Shown: positions 27,744 through 35,711, counted from the first letter of the stretch. The stretch is DNA of 64,000 nucleotides from Victivallis lenta (GCF_009695545.1 NZ_VUNS01000004.1:186001-250000); one strand, 5' to 3'. Translations and numbers: made by a program. Notes: generated from the letters alone by a model not told the origin.

Positions 27744-28724
27744 TCATAATCCCTGCTCGTTCTGTATGATGATCTCCGACGTGACCCACGAGGGCCGGTT
27801 GCGGCACTCGTAGCCGAATGCGAGCAGCTCCTGCATCACTCCGCAGAGCTGCCGGCGGGCGGCGAGCGCGCCGTCCCGGTCACCGTTCCACTGCCGGCGG
27901 ACGCAGGCGGCGGCGATACGCGATGCTTCGTATTCGAGCTTTTCGCAGGTGTTGCCGACAAGCTGCCCCATGTCGCAGCGCAGGCGTATCGTGTATCGCG
28001 CGTAATTCCCTTCGATATACGCTTCCGTGATGTCCATAGTGCCGCATCCGGTTTCGACCCGGCGCTCGGTGCCGGCATCCAGCCGGCGGCGGCCCGTATA
28101 CACGTTTGCGAACCAGTGCTCCACATCCTTCTGGCAGGTGAGTTCATCCATCGCCGCCCGGATGTCGGATATCTCCCGGATCTCCGCCGGGATGGTCGGG
28201 ACAGATGTGCCGAGCACATTATACCAGGCATACCACGCCCTGACATTGCTGCGGGCAGCGAGCCTGTCCTTGTGCTCCAGCAGATAAGCATACAGCAGCG
28301 GACAGGTCCCGGCAAGCTCCTCTTCGGATAAAAACCATCCGTTGACCCGGTACGGATACAGGATGTACAGCTCTTCTGCATCCGCCTGCATCGGCAGCAG
28401 GGCCCGGAGCGCCGCCTTTTCAACCGCGAATCCCTCCGGGCCGGCCTCGGAGCGGACGATCGCGGTCTCTTCGTCCGCATCCTCAACCATGGAAACGATG
28501 AAAACGGAATCCATGCCGGTAATCGCCCCGGCGGCGTCCACCCGCAGAGTGTCATAATCGTCGCTCTGGCTGACGATCTGCCGGAACACGTCGTATTGCA
28601 GATCTTCCCTGACGATCTCCTCGCCCCCGAATGTCCTTTTCGCGAGCTTGTTTGCATACATGATTGTGGTGACGGCGAGCGTGGCGGTAATTGCCGACAG
28701 TGCGATGCGACAGAGCTTTTTCAT
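27744..28724 (-). CDS. Membrane-anchored protein with restriction-methylase TRD-like segment
   Basis: A 326-residue protein with one N-terminal hydrophobic segment (LCRIALSAITATLAVTTIMYA). Residues about 60-185 resemble the target-recognition domain of type IIG/Eco57I- and TaqI-like methylases: ITGMDSVFIV, FAVEKAALRALLP, LYILYPYRVNG, SEEELAGTCPLLYAYLLEHK and RLAARSNVRAWYAW follow the order of that domain's conserved blocks. No methyltransferase NPPY motif is present. The last 140 residues match nothing I recognise and are rich in helices with several cysteines. It follows a small gene by 5 bp. The resemblance is by pattern memory, so function is left open. Confidence 0.6.
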   Translation of the reverse strand: MKKLCRIALSAITATLAVTTIMYANKLAKRTFGGEEIVREDLQYDVFRQIVSQSDDYDTLRVDAAGAITGMDSVFIVSMVEDADEETAIVRSEAGPEGFAVEKAALRALLPMQADAEELYILYPYRVNGWFLSEEELAGTCPLLYAYLLEHKDRLAARSNVRAWYAWYNVLGTSVPTIPAEIREISDIRAAMDELTCQKDVEHWFANVYTGRRRLDAGTERRVETGCGTMDITEAYIEGNYARYTIRLRCDMGQLVGNTCEKLEYEASRIAAACVRRQWNGDRDGALAARRQLCGVMQELLAFGYECRNRPSWVTSEIIIQNEQGL

Positions 28725-28729
28725 GCGGT

Positions 28730-29065
28730 TCAGATCCTCAACAGTTCGATGATATGGTTTGCGGCCTGATACCGGCCAGAGCCGGTGACAAGCCCGGTAT
28801 AGTTTCCGGCGCGGTAGTCAAATTGCCTCAGGTCCGTATCCGGGTCGCCCTCGATCTGGACCACCACCAGCGCGGCGACGAAGAATTCCCCCTGCCGCTG
28901 CATGGTGTCGATCATGCTGCGAAGTGCGTCGATCATGCCGGACTCTTTGACGGAAACGAGCGTTTTTTCGATCTCTCCGTGGAATGTTTCATCGGTCGAT
29001 CGATTTTGTGCTGCGGGTCCGCAGATCATTCGCACGTGTAAATACTTCAGCTCCGACCGGTTCAT
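28730..29065 (-). CDS. Hypothetical protein, 111 aa
   Basis: A 111-residue frame 5 bp upstream of the TRD-like gene on the same strand. It has a mixed alpha/beta composition (ETFHGEIEKTLVSVKESGMI, FFVAALVVVQIEGDPDTD, YTGLVTGSGRYQAANHIIEL) and no signal peptide. No family was recognised. Only a weak ribosome-binding site (GGGTTG) lies before its ATG, and an internal ATG (MICGPAA) could be the true start. Close spacing to the next gene is the best support for it being real. Confidence 0.45.
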   Translation of the reverse strand: MNRSELKYLHVRMICGPAAQNRSTDETFHGEIEKTLVSVKESGMIDALRSMIDTMQRQGEFFVAALVVVQIEGDPDTDLRQFDYRAGNYTGLVTGSGRYQAANHIIELLRI

Positions 29066-29776
29066 GATTTCAACCCGAAAACGTCATTTTCTCTTTCGCT
29101 GCTCAATATGGGGTTCGTTCCGGATCGGCGTCTGCACCGCCGTTTCGATTCCGGGGGGGCGAATCATAAAGCAGGGGTGAATGCGCCCGCAGGAGACACG
29201 GCAGCTCTCGCGGCGCAATATATTTACGCGCCGGGCGGCGATCAATCCGTAAAAAACAGTCAACATGGTTCCGCTGTACCTCCGAGAATAAAAAGAGGGG
29301 CAACCCTCCTGCATAGTCCTCGAGGCACCGGCAAGCGCCCTGTCATGATATGCACAAGGGTGCCCCAAAGGACACCCTTGTTCACTTCACATGACATAGG
29401 AAATTTTGCCGGATTTCGAGGACAGAAAATGAACAAGAAAAAAATATACGGTTTTCAGATCAAAATTTACTTGCTGTCGATAATGCCTCCCGGTCTTGAA
29501 TCATGCTTTTCAATAATTTAACTGCTGAACTTGCCATTTGCAAATCGCTTCCGGCTATTTTCCCCGTTTCGTGTCCCCGCACCGTTCCGCCCGCAGCGGC
29601 CGCCCGGTCCCGCCCCCTCTGAAATCCCGCCAGGAGCGAGCGGGCCTGCCCCCCCGAATGCCTGTTTCCATAACGACAGTTCAAGCCCGCGAGCCGGATT
29701 GCGTCATCGAGAATACGTGCTATATTATCCAAACGTCAAAATGGCGGCCACCTATTTCAGTTTGGAAAGATTTCAG
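29066..29776. other. 711 bp gap without a recognisable gene
   Basis: No convincing frame. It holds a 5 bp hairpin with a GCAA tetraloop (29295-29308) and a perfect 9 bp inverted repeat, ACAAGGGTG and CACCCTTGT, at 29354-29381. Toward the right end TATATT near 29720, preceded by TTGCGT at a 16-base distance, may be the promoter of the GH63/GH37-like gene. The base composition is patchy, lower in GC between 29400 and 29530 than in the flanks. Confidence 0.5.
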
Positions 29777-31048
29777 ATGACAAACGCAGATTACTTTTCC
29801 CGCGAATTCCAGAAAGAGTTTGAAGAAGCCGCGTTCCGCATCGCCGAGAAAAAACAGAAACAGCTCGAATACAGCCGCAGCGGCCAGTCCCCTTCCGGAA
29901 AGTTGAAAAAACATCTGCCGACGGGCGGCAACTTTACCGGTCTCTTTCTGTGGGATACCGCTTTCTGCGTCCAATGGGCGAAATATGCCATGGAACGCTT
30001 TCCCGTTACGGATTCCCTCGACAATTTTTATGACCTGCAGGAAGAGGACGGTTTCATCTGCCGGGAGTATACAAGCGACGGAGAGGCATTCTGGTCGAAA
30101 AAACATCCGGTCTCCTTTGCGCCTCCGCTCCTGAGCTGGGCGGAGGTTTCGCTCCACGAAAACGGGCTGACCGGAACGGAACGGTTGAGGAAGGTATATC
30201 CTTCCCTGAAAAAGCTGCATGAATTCAATCGCCGGAACTGGCGGCGTCCCGACGGTCTGTACTTCGGGGACGCACTCGGTTGCGGAATGGACGATTTACC
30301 GCGTTTTCCGGTCAATGCCCGGTACGATATCACAGACGGGATCAAGCTGGAAAGTTCCATGGTCTGCCGAAAAGGACAGGAGTACTTTTCCCTGATCCGC
30401 GACAACCCGCTTTATCAATGGAACCGCCAGATGGGCTGGGTCGACATGAGTTCCCAGATGGCCTTCGACGCTCTGAATCTGAGCCGGATCGCAGCAGCCC
30501 TCGAGGACCGCAAAAGCGAAGCCGCCTGGCTGGAAGAGCACAGGGAACTCGGAGAAATCATCAACGAAAAGTGTTTCGATGAAAAACTTGGTTTCTATTT
30601 CGATTTTTATCAGGGTTCCGTGATTCCGCGTTTTCATGCCGGAGGATTCTGGCCGATGTTTGCCGGAATCGTCCCCCCGGAACGGGCGGAAATTGTGGCG
30701 GCGGCGCTTGCCGACCCGGCAAAATTCAACCGGAAGGTGCCTTTCCCGGCTCTCGCGGCGGATGACCCCGCATTCCGCCCGGAGACGGAGTACTGGCGCG
30801 GTTCCGTCTGGCCCTGCACCAACTATGTGGCGCTGTGCGGCCTGCGAAACATCGGCCGGGAAGCGGCGGCGAAAAAGTACGCGCAAAGATACTATGCCGC
30901 ATATGCGGAACTTTACCGTTCCACAGGCACCATCTGGGAGAATATTTCACCGGAACAGTATGATTGTCCGAAAAAGGTGTCCGCGCCGGATTTCTGCGGC
31001 TGGGGAGCGCTGGTTCCCGTGACGATCGCCCGCGAATTTCTGCAGTGA
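29777..31048 (+). CDS. GH63/GH37-like (alpha/alpha)6 glycosidase
   Basis: Start ATG 29777 with GGAAAG upstream; the open frame continues upstream but has no coding character. The 423-residue cytosolic protein resembles the catalytic (alpha/alpha)6 barrel of trehalase-like and mannosylglycerate-hydrolase-like enzymes. Landmarks are FLWDTAFCVQWAKYA near 55, MGWVDMSSQMAFDALNLSRIA near 220, EIINEKCFDEKLGFYFDF near 260 and YWRGSVWPCTNYVALCGL near 340. The aspartate in FLWDTAF is the likely general acid; the base glutamate would lie in the C-terminal TIWENISPE stretch. Substrates in this group include trehalose, glucosylglycerate and mannosylglycerate. Which applies here is unknown. Confidence 0.8.
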   Translation: MTNADYFSREFQKEFEEAAFRIAEKKQKQLEYSRSGQSPSGKLKKHLPTGGNFTGLFLWDTAFCVQWAKYAMERFPVTDSLDNFYDLQEEDGFICREYTSDGEAFWSKKHPVSFAPPLLSWAEVSLHENGLTGTERLRKVYPSLKKLHEFNRRNWRRPDGLYFGDALGCGMDDLPRFPVNARYDITDGIKLESSMVCRKGQEYFSLIRDNPLYQWNRQMGWVDMSSQMAFDALNLSRIAAALEDRKSEAAWLEEHRELGEIINEKCFDEKLGFYFDFYQGSVIPRFHAGGFWPMFAGIVPPERAEIVAAALADPAKFNRKVPFPALAADDPAFRPETEYWRGSVWPCTNYVALCGLRNIGREAAAKKYAQRYYAAYAELYRSTGTIWENISPEQYDCPKKVSAPDFCGWGALVPVTIAREFLQ

Positions 31049-31264
31049 AAATGCGTCATCCCGATTCACGCCGCCGGGCGGGAACGGAATTTCATATGAG
31101 CTGAAAGAAATGGCAAAATCCTCGCCGGCAGCTTTTCGTCACCGTCTGCGGTATTTGCAATCCTTTCTGCTTTTTCGCGTTTCCATGCAGCAACCGGATT
31201 ATACGTCAAATCCGGTCAGCCGAATATACTGCCCGGCTCCGAACCGGACGGCCCTGAAGAGAAT

Positions 31265-31301
31265 AAAAAAAGCTCCCGGCGCTTCAACGTCCGGGAGCTT
31301 T
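31265..31301 (-). terminator. Rho-independent terminator of rpsO
   Basis: AAAGCTCCCGG and CCGGGAGCTTT pair perfectly over 11 bp around an 11-base loop, with a run of seven T on the minus strand after the stem. It lies 15 bp downstream of the rpsO stop. Confidence 0.88.
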
Positions 31302-31315
31302 CTGAAATCGAACCG

Positions 31316-31585
31316 TTATTTGGCGCGGCGGATGCCGAGCGCGTCGGTAAGCTCGATGTACTTCGCGAGATTTTCGCGCATCAGGAACGCCAGCAGCTTC
31401 TTGCGCAGGCTGACCATGGCCAGCAGGCCGCGGCGGGTGCTGTGATCCTTCTTATTGGCCTTCAGGTGCTCGGTGAGCTCGAGGATGCGAGCCGAGAGCA
31501 GCGCGATCTGAACTTCCGGCGAACCGGTGTCGCCTTCCTTGCGGCCGTACTTGCTGATGATTTCGCTTCTTTTCGCCTTGTCCAT
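31316..31585 (-). CDS. rpsO: 30S ribosomal protein S15
   Basis: Start ATG 31585 ([16 protein letters not shown]) after GGGGATTCTT; the frame extends upstream without support. The 89-residue product has the usual S15 length and conserved blocks: [36 protein letters not shown] and [11 protein letters not shown]. It binds 16S rRNA helix 22 early in small-subunit assembly. In many bacteria S15 represses its own mRNA by binding a leader structure; a nested hairpin touching the ribosome-binding site is present here. It is a single-gene transcript bounded by its own promoter and terminator, with no pnp gene adjacent. Confidence 0.97.
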   Translation of the reverse strand: MDKAKRSEIISKYGRKEGDTGSPEVQIALLSARILELTEHLKANKKDHSTRRGLLAMVSLRKKLLAFLMRENLAKYIELTDALGIRRAK

Positions 31586-31594
31586 AAGAATCCC

Positions 31595-31645
31595 CTTTCG
31601 CTGTTGCGCGTCCGGCAGCCGTTCCGCCCGGACAAAGAGCGAAAG
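31595..31645 (-). promoter_or_regulatory. Candidate S15 autoregulatory leader hairpin
   Basis: CTTTCGCT (31645-31638, minus strand) pairs with AGCGAAAG (31602-31595), enclosing a second stem GTCCGG/CCGGAC (31633-31628 with 31615-31610). The 3' arm runs straight into the ribosome-binding site AAGGGG, so folding would mask it. Confidence 0.5.
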
Positions 31646-31672
31646 ACCACCTGAACCGTTGATGATTCTGTT

Positions 31673-31701
31673 AAAATATCCCGCCGCGCCCCATTTTTCA
31701 A
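31673..31701 (-). promoter_or_regulatory. rpsO promoter
   Basis: On the minus strand TTGAAA (31701-31696), 17-base spacer, TATTTT (31678-31673). Start of transcription about 80 bases before the rpsO ATG. Confidence 0.55.
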
Positions 31702-31726
31702 GCGCGGAACCGCAGAAATCGAAAAG

Positions 31727-31759
31727 AAAAAACGCATCCGGAGTTTCTTCCGGATGCGT
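31727..31759 (-). terminator. Rho-independent terminator after AhpD-like gene
   Basis: ACGCATCCGGA and TCCGGATGCGT form a perfect 11 bp stem around a 6-base loop, followed on the minus strand by TTTTT. It lies 18 bp beyond the stop of the AhpD-like gene. Confidence 0.88.
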
Positions 31760-31777
31760 CGTTCTCAAAACCGGCGC

Positions 31778-32155
31778 TTACTTCGACTTCAGGTCGGAGT
31801 TCAGGCTGATGGCCTTGTTGAAGTTGTTGTAGAGACTGATCGACGCGGCGACTTCGATCGCAGCGGAAATCTCCTCGTCGGTCACGCCGGCCGCAAGAGC
31901 GGCGGAACGGTGCGCGTCGAGGCAGTATTCACAGCCGTTGACCGCGCTGACCGCGATGATGATGAGCTCCTTGGTTTTCGGATCGAGCCCCTTGCCGGCC
32001 GCCTCGGCGATCCGCATGGCCAGATCGAGAAAGTCGCCGTTCCGCCCCATCGCCTGAAACACTTCGGGGACGAACCCGAACTTCTTCTCGATGCCTTCCT
32101 GAATCTTGACCGCTTTCGCATCGCCGGTCTTGTTGTAAAGTTTCACACCCGCCAT
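31778..32155 (-). CDS. Carboxymuconolactone decarboxylase/AhpD-like protein
   Basis: Start ATG 32155 (MAGVKLYNK) behind AGGAGGAAGAG; 125 residues. The all-helical CMD fold is shown by GFVPEVFQAMGRNGDFLDL, KTKELIIIAVSAVNGCEYCLDAH and GVTDEEISAAIEVA. C75 and C78 with H82 and E63 form the redox centre of the AhpD type, so a peroxidase-linked or thiol-disulfide role is more likely than lactone decarboxylation. It lies 35 bp after the pseudopilin gene on the same strand and ends at a strong terminator. No peroxiredoxin is adjacent. Confidence 0.9.
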   Translation of the reverse strand: MAGVKLYNKTGDAKAVKIQEGIEKKFGFVPEVFQAMGRNGDFLDLAMRIAEAAGKGLDPKTKELIIIAVSAVNGCEYCLDAHRSAALAAGVTDEEISAAIEVAASISLYNNFNKAISLNSDLKSK

Positions 32156-32190
32156 TTTCTCTTCCTCCTCTTTCAAATACGGAACAACCT

Positions 32191-32898
32191 CTATTCCGTC
32201 GCAAATTTATAAGACGAATCGATCTTTTCGGCATCCTTGCCGTTCTGCTTTGGATAATATCTCTTCTGATTGGTCAAATCTCCTTCCGACAACGTTTCCG
32301 TATGCCCGTCAAGGAAGAAGAAATTCGTACCCTTTCCATGAATCAAGAACGGCTTGCCGCCACTACCGTCAGCAAGGTCCAACAAATGCGATGCCGTTTT
32401 GGTATCCGTGCCGGTGACAGAACAACCTCCCATAACCAGAGCTGACGGCGACACCTGAAAATTGTCCGCATAAAGATGCCGGGTTCCTCGGAAATCAAAC
32501 CCCTTCAAATCAGTGGCCGAAGCAAAAACCATACCATAGGTCTGCTTTAGGTCGGAAGTGATCCGGGTCTCGTCGTTTGTCGAATTGGAGTTGCTGTAAT
32601 TGACGACGGAGGGGCAACGCAGAACGTTCGGGTCCTGATTCAGCTTGCGCCAATAAAGCGCAATTCCCCAGATATACTGGTTACCGGTGGTATCCGCTGA
32701 TATGAGATGCTGGTCGGATTCATTCATATAGGCACTGATGAATGCCGTCGTCTGTTTCTGATTATTGAGGCATTTTGCAGCTTTGGCGCGCTCTCTCGCA
32801 CCATTGATCGCGGGGATCAGTAACCCGGCAAGAATCGCAATGATCGCAATGACCGCCAAAAGCTCCGTAAGCGTGAAGTTCAAACGCTTCTGTTTCAT
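32191..32898 (-). CDS. Pseudopilin-like protein
   Basis: A 235-residue protein starting [20 protein letters not shown], a prepilin-type helix with N before F and T in place of the usual I at the third position; the +5 glutamate is kept. The body holds LRCPSVVNY and a C-terminal [18 protein letters not shown], the H-x9-DG-like signature. AAGGGACG precedes the ATG. It is divergent from the GspG-like gene at 33115 and has its own promoter. No glycoside hydrolase is adjacent, unlike the three other members of this class. Confidence 0.85.
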   Translation of the reverse strand: MKQKRLNFTLTELLAVIAIIAILAGLLIPAINGARERAKAAKCLNNQKQTTAFISAYMNESDQHLISADTTGNQYIWGIALYWRKLNQDPNVLRCPSVVNYSNSNSTNDETRITSDLKQTYGMVFASATDLKGFDFRGTRHLYADNFQVSPSALVMGGCSVTGTDTKTASHLLDLADGSGGKPFLIHGKGTNFFFLDGHTETLSEGDLTNQKRYYPKQNGKDAEKIDSSYKFATE

Positions 32899-32959
32899 AT
32901 TTCGTCCCTTCTGAATGACAATACGTATTTGAACATGGATTCACATGGCTCTCCGATGA

Positions 32960-32990
32960 TTAACCTAATAGGTCAAGGAGAATTTGTCAA
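32960..32990 (-). promoter_or_regulatory. Promoter of pseudopilin gene with overlapping palindrome
   Basis: On the minus strand TTGACA (32990-32985), 17-base spacer, TAGGTT (32967-32962). The -10 box lies in the near-palindrome TTAACCTAATAGGTCAA (32960-32976), which pairs at 7 of 8 arm positions and may be a repressor site. Confidence 0.5.
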
Positions 32991-33040
32991 GCCTTTTCCG
33001 GTCATCAGAGCTATTTTTCGCAAAAAAAAACGATTGTCAT

Positions 33041-33069
33041 TTGAAAAATCGTCGAAAGTAACTTACTAT
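33041..33069 (+). promoter_or_regulatory. Promoter of GspG-like gene
   Basis: TTGAAA (33041-33046), 17-base spacer, TACTAT (33064-33069). It lies 45 bp before the first possible ATG. Confidence 0.5.
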
Positions 33070-33114
33070 ATCATATAGGAACGTATGTTTCGATTTTGAT
33101 ATCCGGCAACAATC

Positions 33115-33783
33115 ATGAAAAATACGGGAATCTTTAAGATTATGAAAACGCGACATTCATTTACTTTGACCGAACTTCTGGTCGTCATCGCCATCATCGC
33201 CATTCTTGCCGGGTTGCTGATCCCAGCCGTGATTCTCGGCCAGCAGCGCGGACGCATCACGCAAGCCAAGGCGGATATGAAAACACTGGAAACCGCCATC
33301 AAATCGATGGAAGGGACTTATCAGCAGATGGTCAAAAACGGCAAGGCTTATATGTCCAAACCATCGGGAAGTAAAAATTATATCAAAATCGGTGGAACAG
33401 ATTTCAACACAAGCGAATATGATAAATACATCGTAGAGCTTTCCGACCCGAAGAATCAGATTTTCAAAGATCCCGATAAGCTTAATATCAATAAGCGCCG
33501 AATTCAATTCCTTGAACCAAAGTCCGGCTACGACCCGACTCAGGACGGCGACGATGCCGCCAACCTGCCGTTTCTCTGGCGCGATCCCTGGGGAAATCGC
33601 TATGTGTTCCTGATAGATGTGGAATTCAACGACCAGATCGAAGTTCCGTATAAAACCAGCCAAAAACTGGCCACCAAGCTTGCGATTTATTCGCTGGGAC
33701 CGAATGGAACAAACGACGATGGAGCCAATGCGTCGGAAGGCACTGGTACCGACAGACAAGACGATATCGTCAGCTGGAAGTAA
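33115..33783 (+). CDS. GspG-like major pseudopilin
   Basis: A 222-residue protein. ATG 33115 or the internal ATG 33142 (MKTRHSFTLTELLVV) could be the start; neither has a strong ribosome-binding site. The prepilin helix keeps the +5 glutamate, with S before F. The C-terminal region LPFLWRDPWGNRYVFLI and IYSLGPNGTNDDG matches the conserved end of GspG, the major pseudopilin of type II secretion, whose calcium site lies in that loop. It is the only bona fide GspG-type protein here; the other four are shorter-conserved relatives. Its codons look less GC-rich than those of neighbours, and a strong terminator follows. Confidence 0.85.
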   Translation: MKNTGIFKIMKTRHSFTLTELLVVIAIIAILAGLLIPAVILGQQRGRITQAKADMKTLETAIKSMEGTYQQMVKNGKAYMSKPSGSKNYIKIGGTDFNTSEYDKYIVELSDPKNQIFKDPDKLNINKRRIQFLEPKSGYDPTQDGDDAANLPFLWRDPWGNRYVFLIDVEFNDQIEVPYKTSQKLATKLAIYSLGPNGTNDDGANASEGTGTDRQDDIVSWK

Positions 33784-33804
33784 TTGTTCCGAATCGGAAC
33801 ATGG

Positions 33805-33836
33805 ACGGCGCGGAGTTGATTCCGCGCCGTTTTTTT
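33805..33836 (+). terminator. Rho-independent terminator after GspG-like gene
   Basis: ACGGCGCGGA and TCCGCGCCGT form a perfect 10 bp stem with loop GTTGAT, followed by seven T. Confidence 0.92.
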
Positions 33837-33915
33837 GTCCGGGAAACTGGAAAAAATGTGTTTTGCGTGTATATTCCCCACACAAGAAAGAGGACATGTA
33901 CACAAGGAGCAGGGC

Positions 33916-34947
33916 ATGAGTTCATTCGGCAGATCGCGTGATTTTCTGGTTTATCTGGCGGTGCTGATCCCCTATCAGGCGATCCGGCTTATGCCGTATC
34001 CGGTCGTCAAAGGCATGGCGCGGCTCTGCGGCGGAACCATGAACCTGATTCCGTCGATCCGCAACCTGGTGCGGGCCAACATCCGGACCGCCTTCCCGGA
34101 ATATTCCGAAACGGAGGTTGCACGGGTCGGCAGCCGCTCGCTCTACAACCTCGCGCTGAACATGGCCGAATTCATCTGGCTCAACGGCCGGCCGGACCGG
34201 ATCGAGCGCTGTTATTTCCTGCCCCCCGACGTGACGGAGCGGCTGAAGGGACACGTCGCCCGGAAGGAGCGCATCATCTTCGTGAATCCGCACCTCGGCA
34301 GCTGGGAGGCGTCCGGCGTCATGGCCCCGTATTATGCGGGAGTCGATATGGTCGCCATCGCGAAGCCGGTCCGCAACCCGTATCTGAACAAAATGATCAA
34401 CAGCGGCAACCGGGAAAAGGTCCGGGGGCTTGAAATCATTTTTTCGAGCGGAGCGATCCGGGCGGCGACGAAAGCGCTGCGCGACGGCCGCGGCGTCGGC
34501 ACCCTGATCGACCAGAACACCCGGGTCCGGGACGGCGGCAGCTTCGTGAACTTTTTCGGGCTGCCGGTATCGAGCAGCACCGCCCCGGCCCACCTGATGA
34601 AATACTGCATCGCCCACGAAATTCCGGCCGTCATCATCTACGGCACGAGCGTGCGGCACGAGGACGGCCGGGTCCATGCCCACTCCGCCTATCTGCCGAA
34701 GCCGTTCTCCGAGTACGGCGACGAGACGGAAGTGCTTCAGGACCTGATGAACATCTCCGAGGAGTACATCCGGCGCTACCCTGACCAGTATCTGTGGTTC
34801 TACCGCCGTTTTCAGAACATCGAGCCGACCTGCCCGGAAGAGCTCAAAAAGCGGTATCCTTATTATTCGAAGGTGGTGGGGCCGCACTTCTACCGCAAGA
34901 CGAGCCGCGATATCAAAGCCGAGAAAGCGGAACGCCGCCAGCCGTAA
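33916..34947 (+). CDS. Lipid A biosynthesis acyltransferase (LpxL/HtrB family)
   Basis: Start ATG 33916 after AAGGAGCAGGGC; 343 residues. The family's H-x4-E catalytic motif is NPHLGSWEA (H126, E131). An N-terminal hydrophobic segment (FLVYLAVLIPYQAI) anchors it to the inner membrane. GVGTLIDQNTRVRDGGSFVNFFG and YPDQYLWFYRRFQ are further family blocks. It adds a secondary acyl chain to lipid A or a related lipid, which supports a Gram-negative envelope. Its stop lies 11 bp before the hairpin-rich element. Confidence 0.9.
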   Translation: MSSFGRSRDFLVYLAVLIPYQAIRLMPYPVVKGMARLCGGTMNLIPSIRNLVRANIRTAFPEYSETEVARVGSRSLYNLALNMAEFIWLNGRPDRIERCYFLPPDVTERLKGHVARKERIIFVNPHLGSWEASGVMAPYYAGVDMVAIAKPVRNPYLNKMINSGNREKVRGLEIIFSSGAIRAATKALRDGRGVGTLIDQNTRVRDGGSFVNFFGLPVSSSTAPAHLMKYCIAHEIPAVIIYGTSVRHEDGRVHAHSAYLPKPFSEYGDETEVLQDLMNISEEYIRRYPDQYLWFYRRFQNIEPTCPEELKKRYPYYSKVVGPHFYRKTSRDIKAEKAERRQP

Positions 34948-34958
34948 GGGGGAGCGAA

Positions 34959-35110
34959 GCGACCGGGTTCAGGGCCATTCGGCCCTGGCGGGATTCCAAA
35001 GGCCGCGAAGGCCTTTGGTGGAGTTTGAGGCAAAGCCTCAAGCTGACCCGGGCGAAGCTCCAGCTCAGAAGACCGCAACAAAGTTGCGGCGCTTCGACCG
35101 GTGTGAGCGA
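34959..35110 (+). repeat. 152 bp direct repeat, copy A
   Basis: Matches 35511-35662 with one difference (A versus G in the loop of GCAAC-AAA-GTTGC) and no gap. It contains hairpins GGGCC-ATTC-GGCCC, CCAAAGGCC-GCGAA-GGCCTTTGG, TTGAGGC-AAA-GCCTCAA and GCAAC-AAA-GTTGC. Confidence 0.95.
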
Positions 35111-35155
35111 CGCGGCGAACGCCGTGGAGCGGTCAAAGGGTCTGCCGCCTTGCAA

Positions 35156-35207
35156 TTCCGACAAACAAGGGTTGATCGGAGCCGCAAACATTGTTAAAAT
35201 GCGAGCT
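35156..35207 (+). repeat. Palindromic module, copy 1 of 3
   Basis: TCCGA pairs with TCGGA, followed by GCCGCAAACATTGTTAAAAT and GCGAGCT. Related modules lie at 35424-35474 and 35712-35763. Confidence 0.8.
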
Positions 35208-35227
35208 ATCAAGGTTGTAGACAGGGG

Positions 35228-35423
35228 GATGCGCGCCCCTTCCGGGGCGCGGTCTTTTTGCGCATCCGCGCAACAGACCGTGCGGGCTCCCCGTCCGAAT
35301 CTTCGATTCGGTTTGTGAGCTGGTCGGTACGCACGCAGGTTGCCTCCGGCGGCCGGGGCGCTTCGCCCCCGAACCCCAGACCGGCAGGGTGCCGGTGCCG
35401 ACGGCGGCTCTGCCGCCTTGCAG
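35228..35423 (+). repeat. Hairpin run, unit A
   Basis: Stems GCGCCCC-TTCC-GGGGCGC (35233-35250), TGCGC-ATCC-GCGCA (35259-35272), CCGAATC-TTC-GATTCGG (35295-35311), the GGGGCGCTTCGCCCC stem (35355-35369) and GGCGGC-TCT-GCCGCC (35403-35417). The same order recurs at 35785-35981. Confidence 0.85.
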
Positions 35424-35474
35424 TTCCGGTCAACAACGATTGACCGGAATCGCAGACATTGTTTGAATGCGAAC
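35424..35474 (+). repeat. Palindromic module, copy 2 of 3
   Basis: TTCCGGTCAA and TTGACCGGAA form a perfect 10 bp inverted repeat around 6 bases, followed by CGCAGACATTGTTTGAAT and GCGAAC. Confidence 0.8.
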
Positions 35475-35510
35475 CCCTGATGCCACAACACGCCGGCAGG
35501 GAGCGCCTGC

Positions 35511-35662
35511 GCGACCGGGTTCAGGGCCATTCGGCCCTGGCGGGATTCCAAAGGCCGCGAAGGCCTTTGGTGGAGTTTGAGGCAAAGCCTCAAGCTGACC
35601 CGGGCGAAGCTCCAGCTCAGAAGACCGCAACGAAGTTGCGGCGCTTCGACCGGTGTGAGCGA
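35511..35662 (+). repeat. 152 bp direct repeat, copy B
   Basis: Second copy of the 34959-35110 block, exactly 552 bp downstream, with one mismatch. Confidence 0.95.
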
Positions 35663-35711
35663 AAGCGGCCAAAGGCTGCGAAGCGACCCAAAAGGCCTAT
35701 CGCCACGGTGA

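Noticed and set aside
29084-29368. 94-codon minus-strand open frame in the gap
   Set aside because: No ribosome-binding site, no recognisable domain, many rare residue combinations, and it spans a perfect hairpin.
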